A stretch of 5,140 nucleotides of DNA, taken from the NCBI GenBank assembly GCA_035495465.1, contig DATJFX010000037.1, positions 1-5,140 on the forward strand, written 5' to 3'. This document shows, piece after piece, positions 1-4,574 of this stretch. Below the pieces are notes generated by a model. That model saw only the letters and a list, made by a program, of their open reading frames with translations. It had not been told where the DNA came from and did no database searches. Position 1 is the first letter of the stretch, and every line of letters starts with the position of its first letter. Source of the DNA: DATJFX01 sp035495465. GTDB lineage: Bacteria; Patescibacteriota; Doudnabacteria; UBA920; O2-02-FULL-48-8. Made by a program: the position numbers and the translations under genes.

Positions 1-1151
1 CCAGAATTTTAAATGATTATGCCCGTAAGAACGGATTTATTAAAGAAAAAGACGATAATTTGTCCGGTGAAGACGTCCGTGAAGGTTTAACAGTTATTAT
101 TTCAGTAAAACTTCCGGAGCCGCAATTTGAAGGCCAGACCAAAGCCAAACTTGGCAATGCCGAAGTTCGGGGAATTGTAGAAGATGTTGTGGGTCAGAGT
201 TTGGAGTTTTGGTTAGAAGAACATCCTGCGGATGCTGGAAAAATTCTGGAAAAAGTCATGCTCGCAGCCAAAGCCCGACTCGCAGCGCGCGCTGCTCGGG
301 ATGCAGTCATCCGAAAAGGAGTTTTAGAAGGTTTAGCGCTGCCTGGGAAACTGGCAGACTGTTCCGAATCCGATCCTGCACAGTCTGAACTTTATATTGT
401 TGAGGGAGATAGCGCGGGCGGCTCTGCTAAACAAGGCCGGGATCGCAGATTCCAGGCCATCTTGCCGTTGCGGGGAAAAATCTTAAATGTGGAACGGGCG
501 CGCCTGGATAAAATGCTAGCTAATCAAGAAATTAAAAATTTGGTCATTGCCATGGGTGCCGGAGTCGGGGACCAATTTAACCCCGAGAACGTTCGATATC
601 ACCGGATTATTATTATGACTGATGCGGACGTGGACGGCGCGCATATCAGGACTCTTTTATTGACTCTCTTTTATCGCTATTTCCCAGATATTATTTCACG
701 CGGGTATTTGTATATTGCCCAGCCGCCTTTGTTTAAGGTTCAACATGGTAAAAATGCAGAGTACGCTTTTTCTGAGAAGCAGCGCAATGATGTAATTGAA
801 AAATTTTTGAAAGAATCAAAAGATAAAAAAGATGCCAAAGCAGGCAAGACCGTAAAAGCCGATGAAGCTCGGGAAATTTTGAAGGAAATCAATGAAGCTT
901 CACCTGAACAAAGCGGGGAAGTCAGTATCAAAGGCGTGAACGTCCAGCGCTACAAAGGTTTGGGCGAAATGAATCCCGGTCAGCTCTGGGAAACTACTAT
1001 GGATCCGGCAAATCGCGTGATGCTTCAGGTAAGTGTTGATGACGCGGAACGCGCGAGTAAAATTTTCGAAACTTTAATGGGAGACGAAGTGGCTTCGCGG
1101 AAAAGCTTCATCCAAACCCATGCTAAGACTGTGAAGAATCTGGATATTTAG
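1..1151 (+). CDS. gyrB: DNA gyrase subunit B, C-terminal part (5'-truncated by window edge)
   Basis: GyrB is the ATPase subunit of DNA gyrase (A2B2), which introduces negative supercoils. The reading frame is open from base 3, giving 382 codons before TAG. The TTG at base 60 is an internal Leu, because the residues before it (LNDYARKNG) and after it (LSGEDVREGL) are both conserved GyrB sequence. About 60% of a usual ~640-residue GyrB is present: the end of the GHKL transducer domain, then the TOPRIM domain with EGDSAGGSA (catalytic Glu at bases 402-404) and the metal-binding DADVDG (621-638), then QRYKGLGEMNPGQLW (from 945) and a tail ending KNLDI. The PLRGKILNV motif carries Arg where E. coli has Lys447, as in Gram-positives. 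The ~170-residue proteobacterial insert is absent; a Lys-rich linker of roughly 35 extra residues (about 790-930) occupies the same place. The C-terminus resembles GyrB more than ParE. The 5' part and promoter lie outside the window. Confidence 0.97.
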   Translation, partial: RILNDYARKNGFIKEKDDNLSGEDVREGLTVIISVKLPEPQFEGQTKAKLGNAEVRGIVEDVVGQSLEFWLEEHPADAGKILEKVMLAAKARLAARAARDAVIRKGVLEGLALPGKLADCSESDPAQSELYIVEGDSAGGSAKQGRDRRFQAILPLRGKILNVERARLDKMLANQEIKNLVIAMGAGVGDQFNPENVRYHRIIIMTDADVDGAHIRTLLLTLFYRYFPDIISRGYLYIAQPPLFKVQHGKNAEYAFSEKQRNDVIEKFLKESKDKKDAKAGKTVKADEAREILKEINEASPEQSGEVSIKGVNVQRYKGLGEMNPGQLWETTMDPANRVMLQVSVDDAERASKIFETLMGDEVASRKSFIQTHAKTVKNLDI

Positions 1152-1158
1152 TTTTCTA

Positions 1159-1187
1159 ATACTTTTCTTTCTAGGAAAGAAAAGTAT
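1159..1187. repeat. Perfect 13-bp inverted repeat just after gyrB
   Basis: The arms at 1159-1171 and 1175-1187 are exact reverse complements separated by a 3-nt loop (TAG). The hairpin starts 7 nt after the gyrB stop. No T-run follows it (the next bases are CCAAAAGAAAG), so it is not a canonical intrinsic terminator, although it could protect the 3' end of the gyrB mRNA. The AAAG/CTTT-rich arms followed by a second large inverted repeat resemble dispersed palindromic intergenic repeats. That reading is inference, since only one copy is visible here. Confidence 0.75.
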
Positions 1188-1200
1188 CCAAAAGAAAGTC

Positions 1201-1271
1201 GGCAATTTGCCGGACTCGCGACAAGGACAGATCTAACCAGGTCTTTGTCGCTCGGACAGCGGCAAATTGCC
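1201..1271. repeat. Long imperfect hairpin in the gyrB-secE gap
   Basis: An outer 12-bp perfect stem pairs 1201-1212 with 1260-1271. After an asymmetric internal loop (5 nt against 8 nt), an inner stem pairs 1218-1228 with 1241-1251, with one G.U pair. The 12-nt apical loop lies at 1229-1240. An alternative apical fold keeps 7 bp (1218-1224 with 1245-1251) and pairs AGATCT with AGGTCT around an AACC loop. The outer arm is itself locally palindromic (CGGCAATTTGCCG). No T-run follows. Together with the neighbouring hairpin at 1159-1187 it forms a ~113-bp palindromic block containing no gene. It may be a structured RNA, a transcription barrier between gyrB and secE, or a dispersed repeat. Confidence 0.7.
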
Positions 1272-1283
1272 AAATCCGTATAG

Positions 1284-1311
1284 TTGCATTATATTCCTAA
1301 TGTGTTATAAT
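1284..1311 (+). promoter_or_regulatory. Predicted extended -10 promoter for the secE operon
   Basis: A consensus TATAAT lies at 1306-1311, preceded by TGT at 1303-1305, which makes a TGnTATAAT extended -10 element. A weak -35 (TTGCAT, 1284-1289) sits 16 bp upstream. The expected transcription start is around 1317-1319, giving a ~37-nt leader before the secE ATG. This is the best promoter-like sequence in the window and probably drives secE through rplA. Confidence 0.7.
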
Positions 1312-1321
1312 ATCCTTATTC

Positions 1322-1337
1322 AACCCCGAAAGGGGTT
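1322..1337 (+). promoter_or_regulatory. GNRA-tetraloop hairpin in the secE 5' leader
   Basis: AACCCC (1322-1327) pairs perfectly with GGGGTT (1332-1337) around a GAAA tetraloop, a very stable class of loop. It begins about 4 nt after the predicted transcription start, so it would cap the 5' end of the mRNA. Only four Ts follow the G-run (1336-1339, two of them within the stem), so it is a weak candidate for attenuation. A 5' stabiliser, or a leaky terminator for readthrough from gyrB, are the likelier roles. The AAAGGGG within it is about 19 nt from the ATG, too far to act as a normal Shine-Dalgarno. Confidence 0.6.
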
Positions 1338-1354
1338 TTAAATTAGAACATTTT

Positions 1355-1543
1355 ATGGCAAATCCGATCCAATTTATAAAGGAAGCTCGGGCAGAACTGA
1401 CTAAGGTTGTCTGGCCTTCTCGAAAAGAAACTACACGCATCACTATTGCGGTTGTAGCCCTTTCTCTAGTTGTGGCAGCCTTGCTAGGCGCTGTGGACTT
1501 TGGTCTTACTAAATTAATTGAGTGGATAGTCAATAATCACTAA
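1355..1543 (+). CDS. secE: Preprotein translocase subunit SecE
   Basis: SecE clamps SecY in the SecYEG protein-conducting channel of the cytoplasmic membrane. The product has 62 residues, typical of the short one-helix SecE of Gram-positives and many other phyla, in contrast to three-helix E. coli SecE. The family signature is clear: an amphipathic segment with Phe7, Glu10 and the run AELTKVVWPSRKE (residues 13-25), then a single membrane helix at about residues 29-52. Its position upstream of nusG is the classical arrangement, although another gene is inserted here. The ATG at 1355 is chosen because it places the family N-terminus correctly. No Shine-Dalgarno is visible upstream (AGAACATTTT). 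The stop codon is separated from the next gene's GTG by 1 nt, suggesting translational coupling. Confidence 0.95.
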   Translation: MANPIQFIKEARAELTKVVWPSRKETTRITIAVVALSLVVAALLGAVDFGLTKLIEWIVNNH

Positions 1544-1544
1544 A

Positions 1545-1946
1545 GTGAAATTTAGAACCGCGCTCATCACTATAGTTTCTATTTATGCTTTAAGTTTAAT
1601 AACTTTACATTTTGATTTATTCAACCGTTTTGTAAATTTGGATAACGTATTCCATTTTTCAGGCGGTGTAAGCATCGGAATGTTAGCGCTCGCTATTCGG
1701 CACTTTGTAGGAAAAAAATACCGAACGACTGGTGTCCCTGTCTGGTTTGATTTCTTGTTTGTAGTAGGATTTGTATTTATGGTCGGCGTGCTCTGGGAAT
1801 TTTATGAATACATCCAAGATCACACTTTTGCCTTAACTTTCCACTGGGCGATCAGCCAGCCATCAGTTCATGATACGTTGGGAGATCTGATGTGGGATGG
1901 CATAGGTGCAATTATCGGTTTTATATTATTTAGAAAAAGTAAATAA
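1545..1946 (+). CDS. YjdF/DUF2238-like small integral membrane protein
   Basis: This is a 133-residue membrane protein of unknown biochemical function. It shows the pattern I associate with the YjdF/DUF2238 family: Asp33 plus HFSGG (37-41) at the start of one helix, WEFYEY (84-89) at the end of another, and DTLGDLMWDGIGA (110-122) at the start of the last. Predicted membrane helices lie at about 5-22, 36-54, 68-86 and 116-129. The His, Asp and Glu residues placed at membrane borders suggest a polar or metal-binding site, but no reaction is established. The start is GTG at 1545: an in-frame TAG at 1527-1529 closes the frame upstream and no ATG lies between, and the next Met (46) would remove the first helix and HFSGG. 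There is no Shine-Dalgarno; the start lies 1 nt after the secE stop, so coupled translation is likely. A distant VanZ-like relationship is possible. The family assignment is from memory of the motif. Confidence 0.8.
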   Translation: MKFRTALITIVSIYALSLITLHFDLFNRFVNLDNVFHFSGGVSIGMLALAIRHFVGKKYRTTGVPVWFDFLFVVGFVFMVGVLWEFYEYIQDHTFALTFHWAISQPSVHDTLGDLMWDGIGAIIGFILFRKSK

Positions 1947-1952
1947 TTATTT

Positions 1953-2498
1953 ATGGCAAGACAACAAGTCACGGGTGAAAAACATTGGTATGTTCTACAC
2001 ACTTATTCAGGTTATGAAGACAGTGTGGCCTTTAACTTAAAGCAACGTATCGAATCCATGGGTATGGAGGATAAAATTTTTGCCGTGCTCGTACCGAAGG
2101 AAAAGAAAATCAAGATTAAAGACGGCAAGCGTGTCACTGTGGAAGAAAAGATTTTCCCAGGCTATGTGATCGTGGAAATGATCGTAACTGATGACTCGTG
2201 GTACGTAGTCCGCAATACGCCGAATGTCACTGGATTTGTGGGATCTGGAACAATTCCGACTCCTATCGGCGATGCTGAAATTCAATCCCTGCAAAAACGC
2301 ATGGGCGTAGAAGAACCAAAGTATAAAATCGATGTGGCGCCGAATGACCTGGTTCGGATTATGGACGGACCGTTTAAGGATTACGAAGGCAAGGTTTCAG
2401 AAATTGATGATGAACGTGGAAAAGTTAAAGTTTTGGTATCCATCTTTGGCCGCGAAACACCAATTGAATTAGACTTCTTACAGATTAAGAAAATATAA
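1953..2498 (+). CDS. nusG: Transcription termination/antitermination factor NusG
   Basis: NusG binds the RNA polymerase clamp to modulate pausing and links polymerase to Rho or to ribosomal protein S10. The product has 181 residues, the same as E. coli NusG. The NGN domain (about 10-115) begins HWYVLHTYSGYE and includes the conserved EEKIFPGYVIVEM and NTPNVTGFVG. After a short linker, the KOW domain (about 127-181) contains GPFKDYEGKV and SIFGRETPIELDF. Phe165, the position used by the E. coli KOW domain to contact S10 and Rho, is conserved at the same number. The ATG at 1953 lies 6 nt after the previous stop, with no Shine-Dalgarno, so expression probably depends on the upstream cistrons. 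Nothing is missing from the protein. Confidence 0.97.
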   Translation: MARQQVTGEKHWYVLHTYSGYEDSVAFNLKQRIESMGMEDKIFAVLVPKEKKIKIKDGKRVTVEEKIFPGYVIVEMIVTDDSWYVVRNTPNVTGFVGSGTIPTPIGDAEIQSLQKRMGVEEPKYKIDVAPNDLVRIMDGPFKDYEGKVSEIDDERGKVKVLVSIFGRETPIELDFLQIKKI

Positions 2499-2502
2499 TC
2501 AT

Positions 2503-3258
2503 ATGTTATTTTACTGGCTGCTACTAATTTTTATCTTCCTCGTACTACCTGGTCTTCGAATCGTCCAGCAATATCAGCTTGGCGTGGTTTTTCGATTAGG
2601 TAAAATCGTAGGGACAAAAGATCCAGGATTAAACTGGGTAATTCCTTATATTGAAACAGTAAAAAATGTCGATCTCCGAACGATTACCTTGCCGGTGCAG
2701 CCACAAAAAATTATTACTAAAGACAATGTTTCTGTGGATGTGTCAGTGGTAGCTTATTATAAAGTCGCAGATCCAGTGAAAAGCATTGTAGCTATTGAAA
2801 ATGTCATGAATGCGATTAACCAAATCGCTCAAACCACTGTTCGCAATATCGTGGGAAGATTCCAGCTCGATGAAATTTTATCTGAACGCGATACTATTAA
2901 TCAGGAAATCCAAAGAGTTTTGGACTCCCATACTGAGCCTTGGGGCGTGATAGTAAGCACGGTTGAGATAAAAGATATTGAGTTGCCAGAAAATATGCAG
3001 CGCGCGATGGCTAAGCAAGCGGAAGCAGAACGAGAGAAACGGGCGAAAATTATCGCAGCAGAAGGGGAATTAGCCGCATCTGAAAAACTGGCACAAACCG
3101 CAGATGTCATGGCTGCTCACCCCATCGCTTTACAGCTTCGAAATTTACAGACTATGGCAGAAATAAGCGTTGAGAAAAATTCTACAATAATTTTTCCCGC
3201 CCAGTTTATGAGTACCATTCAGGATATTAAGAAATTTATCGAAGGCGAACATAAATAA
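2503..3258 (+). CDS. Stomatin-like membrane protein (slipin, SPFH/band 7 family)
   Basis: Slipins are inner-membrane scaffold proteins that oligomerise into rings or cages and are linked to membrane microdomains and protease partners (NfeD/STOPP). This 251-residue protein has one N-terminal hydrophobic helix (about 2-18) ending in a Pro-Gly, then an SPFH domain (about 20-180) with LGVVFRLGK, DPGLNWVIPY, VDLRTITLPVQPQ, TKDNVSVDVSVVAYYKV, GRFQLDEILSERDTIN and the region around VEIKDIELPENMQRAM. A charged Ala/Glu-rich coiled coil follows (about 170-205), then the C-terminal NSTIIFP-type oligomerisation segment. The length is typical of bacterial slipins. The gene starts 4 nt after nusG without a Shine-Dalgarno, so it is probably cotranscribed. 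No NfeD partner is in the window. Its place between nusG and rplK is unusual. HflK/HflC and flotillins fit less well because of length and the C-terminal segment. Confidence 0.93.
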   Translation: MLFYWLLLIFIFLVLPGLRIVQQYQLGVVFRLGKIVGTKDPGLNWVIPYIETVKNVDLRTITLPVQPQKIITKDNVSVDVSVVAYYKVADPVKSIVAIENVMNAINQIAQTTVRNIVGRFQLDEILSERDTINQEIQRVLDSHTEPWGVIVSTVEIKDIELPENMQRAMAKQAEAEREKRAKIIAAEGELAASEKLAQTADVMAAHPIALQLRNLQTMAEISVEKNSTIIFPAQFMSTIQDIKKFIEGEHK

Positions 3259-3262
3259 TTAA

Positions 3263-3294
3263 GGGTTTTGGTTAGCTTCTATAACCTACAACCC
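3263..3294. repeat. Two-part hairpin after the slipin gene
   Basis: GGGTT (3263-3267) pairs with AACCC (3290-3294), and GGTTA (3270-3274) pairs with TAACC (3282-3286). The two stems are separated by a small internal loop (TT against TAC) and capped by a 7-nt loop. It starts 4 nt after the slipin stop. No T-run follows, so it is not a classical terminator. It may be an mRNA-processing or stability element between the membrane-protein part and the ribosomal part of the operon. Confidence 0.5.
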
Positions 3295-3315
3295 AGGATC
3301 TATTATTAATTGAAG

Positions 3316-3363
3316 CCCTACGCTCGTCTAACGACTCGCTGCGGGTAAATTTCTACGAAATTT
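3316..3363. repeat. Palindromic block directly upstream of rplK
   Basis: An imperfect hairpin pairs CCC (3316-3318) with GGG (3343-3345) and TCGT (3324-3327) with ACGA (3331-3334). It is followed by a perfect 7-bp inverted repeat, AAATTTC (3347-3353) with GAAATTT (3357-3363), around a TAC loop; an extra T-A pair would include the first base of the rplK start codon. The last hairpin occupies the position where a Shine-Dalgarno would be, and none is present. The block is noncoding. It could affect rplK initiation or be part of a dispersed intergenic repeat. Confidence 0.55.
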
Positions 3364-3786
3364 ATGGCAAAGAAGATTAAGACAATAGTTAAAATAGTTT
3401 TACCAGCCGGAAAGGCCGCGCCTTCTCAGCAAACTGGAACTGCGCTCGGTCCCCATGGTATTAACATTGGTCAGTTTATAAAGGATTTCAATGAACGATC
3501 CGCAAGCATGGGCGATGTAGTTCTACCGGCTGAAATTACGATTTTCGAAGACCGCTCCTTTACTTTTATTTTGAAAACCCCTCCAGCTTCAGTGTTGATT
3601 AGAAAAGCGGCTGGATTGGAAAAAGGTTCGGGCAATCCTTTGAAAAATAAAGTTGGAACGATTACTAAAGCCCAGCTCAAAGCTATCGCCGAACAGAAAA
3701 TGCCAGACTTAAACGCGAATACTATTGAAGCGGCTGAAAAGATTGTAGCTGGCACAGCCAGATCCATGGGCGTAGAAGTTAAATAA
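3364..3786 (+). CDS. rplK: 50S ribosomal protein L11
   Basis: L11 forms the base of the GTPase-associated centre with 23S rRNA helices 43-44, and its N-terminal domain contacts elongation factors and (p)ppGpp synthetase. The product has 140 residues, essentially the bacterial norm (141). The N-terminal domain (1-70) starts MAKKIKTIVKIVLPAGKA. The C-terminal rRNA-binding domain (75-140) has the conserved DRSFTFILKTPPASVLI, KAAGLEKGSG, QKMPDLNAN and GTARSMGVEVK. The usual PAPPVGPALG loop instead reads PSQQTGTALG: by the Geobacillus numbering, Pro22 is Gln, Pro23 is Gln and Pro26 is Thr, removing the prolines that contact thiopeptides. The surrounding Gly25, Ala27-Leu28-Gly29 and the HGINI segment (31-35) are conserved, so this is substitution rather than decay. 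There is no Shine-Dalgarno; a hairpin abuts the ATG. Confidence 0.97.
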   Translation: MAKKIKTIVKIVLPAGKAAPSQQTGTALGPHGINIGQFIKDFNERSASMGDVVLPAEITIFEDRSFTFILKTPPASVLIRKAAGLEKGSGNPLKNKVGTITKAQLKAIAEQKMPDLNANTIEAAEKIVAGTARSMGVEVK

Positions 3787-3796
3787 TCAATTAATA

Positions 3797-3824
3797 GTGG
3801 GAGACATTAAGTCGTTTGAACCAC
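3797..3824 (+). promoter_or_regulatory. Probable L1-binding autoregulatory RNA (23S rRNA H77 mimic)
   Basis: GUGG (3797-3800) pairs with CCAC (3821-3824). Above it is an asymmetric internal loop, GA (3801-3802) against GUUUGAA (3814-3820), then a short helix GAC/GUC (3803-3805 with 3811-3813) and the loop AUUAA. The E. coli 23S rRNA site for L1 has the same layout as I recall it: GUGGGAG, a helix, a strand with UUGAA, then CCAC. Ribosomal L1 is known to repress its own operon by binding an mRNA copy of its rRNA site. The element ends 2 nt before the Shine-Dalgarno of rplA, so binding would block rplA translation. Confidence 0.78.
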
Positions 3825-3825
3825 G

Positions 3826-3831
3826 AAAGGA
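3826..3831 (+). promoter_or_regulatory. Shine-Dalgarno of rplA
   Basis: AAAGGA lies 6 nt upstream of the ATG at 3838 and fixes that start. It is the only convincing Shine-Dalgarno in front of any of the seven gene starts visible in this window, and it sits directly after the predicted L1-binding hairpin. Confidence 0.8.
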
Positions 3832-3837
3832 ATATTT

Positions 3838-4512
3838 ATGGGTAAACGTTTTCAATCAGCATTAAAAGAAGTGGATGTGAACAAAGCCTATACTCCGGCT
3901 GAAGCTGTGGCATTGGCTAAGAAAACTGCCACCACAAAGTTTGTGGGAAGCATCGAGGTTCATGTCCGTTTAGGCATTGATCCGAAAAAAACAGATCAAT
4001 CCATCCGCACTACTGTGACTTTACCTCATGGTACTGGTAAAACGAAAAGAATTGCGGCATTTGTTACCCCTGCCAAGGAAAAAGAAGCACAAGACGCGGG
4101 AGCCGTATTAGTGGGTGGCGATGAACTTATTAAAAAGATTAAAGAAACTGAGCAACTAAGTTTTGATATCGCTATTGCTGAGCCATCCATGATGGCTAAG
4201 CTGGCCCAGATCGCAAAAATTCTAGGTCCACGAGGCTTAATGCCAAATCCAAAATCAGGTACCGTGTCTGCGGAGATCGGTAAAACCGTAAAAGAGTTTG
4301 CTACTGGAAAAGCGGAATTTAAAAACGATGAATCCGGTAATATCCATATGGTTTTAGGGAAGTCAAATTTTCCTGACGATCAAATTCTTGCTAATTTCAA
4401 AAGATTCATGGATGCCATCAATGCTGCCAAGCCAGCAGGACTAAAAAAGGAATACATTATGTCTGTAACCCTCAATGCAACCATGGGTCCGGGCATTAAA
4501 GTGAAGTCTTGA
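3838..4512 (+). CDS. rplA: 50S ribosomal protein L1
   Basis: L1 binds 23S rRNA helices 76-78 to form the mobile L1 stalk that helps deacylated tRNA leave the E site; it is also a translational repressor of its own mRNA. The product has 224 residues, slightly below the usual ~230. Domain I is formed by the two ends of the chain (about 1-68 and 160-224), with the rRNA-binding N-terminal part around FVGSIEVHVRLGID and TVTLPHGTGK. Domain II (about 69-159) holds the family signature ILGPRGLMPNPKSGTV. The C-terminal part contains the conserved YIMSVTLNATMGPGIKV. The start is supported by the Shine-Dalgarno at 3826-3831 and by the MGKRF N-terminus. It ends in TGA, followed in frame by ACC TAA. The gene closes the operon: a terminator follows and the customary rplJ-rplL do not. 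Confidence 0.97.
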   Translation: MGKRFQSALKEVDVNKAYTPAEAVALAKKTATTKFVGSIEVHVRLGIDPKKTDQSIRTTVTLPHGTGKTKRIAAFVTPAKEKEAQDAGAVLVGGDELIKKIKETEQLSFDIAIAEPSMMAKLAQIAKILGPRGLMPNPKSGTVSAEIGKTVKEFATGKAEFKNDESGNIHMVLGKSNFPDDQILANFKRFMDAINAAKPAGLKKEYIMSVTLNATMGPGIKVKS

Positions 4513-4516
4513 ACCT

Positions 4517-4545
4517 AAAAGGACGGCTTTTACGAGCCGTTTTTT
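4517..4545 (+). terminator. Intrinsic terminator of the secE-rplA operon
   Basis: ACGGCT (4523-4528) pairs with AGCCGT (4535-4540) around a TTTACG loop, followed by TTTTTT (4540-4545). The A-tract and GG before the stem can extend pairing with the T-tract. It starts 4 nt after the rplA stop, the classical place for a Rho-independent terminator. It separates the ribosomal operon from dcd. Confidence 0.9.
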
Positions 4546-4559
4546 GTTTGAATAAATTA

Positions 4560-4568
4560 TGCTAAAAT
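4560..4568 (+). promoter_or_regulatory. Predicted extended -10 promoter of dcd
   Basis: TGCTAAAAT is an extended -10 element, with TAAAAT at 4563-4568. Only a T-run (4540-4545) lies at -35 distance, which is usual for extended -10 promoters. The expected start of transcription (6-8 nt after the -10) falls at 4574-4576, on the dcd ATG at 4575, so a leaderless mRNA is predicted. The element lies directly after the terminator of the preceding operon, which supports independent transcription. Confidence 0.6.
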
Positions 4569-4574
4569 AAACCT

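Noticed and set aside
60..62. TTG as the start codon of a 363-residue gyrB ORF
   Set aside because: Conserved GyrB residues continue upstream to base 3, so the TTG is an internal Leu and the true start is outside the window.
1175..1200. Rho-independent terminator for gyrB at the 13-bp hairpin
   Set aside because: The perfect stem is followed by CCAAAAG with no T-run, and the arms are AT-rich.
1152..1354. tRNA gene or CRISPR array in the gyrB-secE gap
   Set aside because: No cloverleaf with a T-loop motif (GTTCRA) is seen, and the repeats are inverted, not evenly spaced direct repeats.
3280..3306. Promoter for rplK (TATAAC at 3280 or TATTAT at 3301)
   Set aside because: Neither has an acceptable -35 at 15-19 bp or a TGn extension, and the first lies within the hairpin.
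4510..4512. TGA read as glycine (Gracilibacteria/Absconditabacteria code)
   Set aside because: TGA stands exactly at the expected end of L1, a terminator follows at once, and no in-frame TGA interrupts any conserved gene here.
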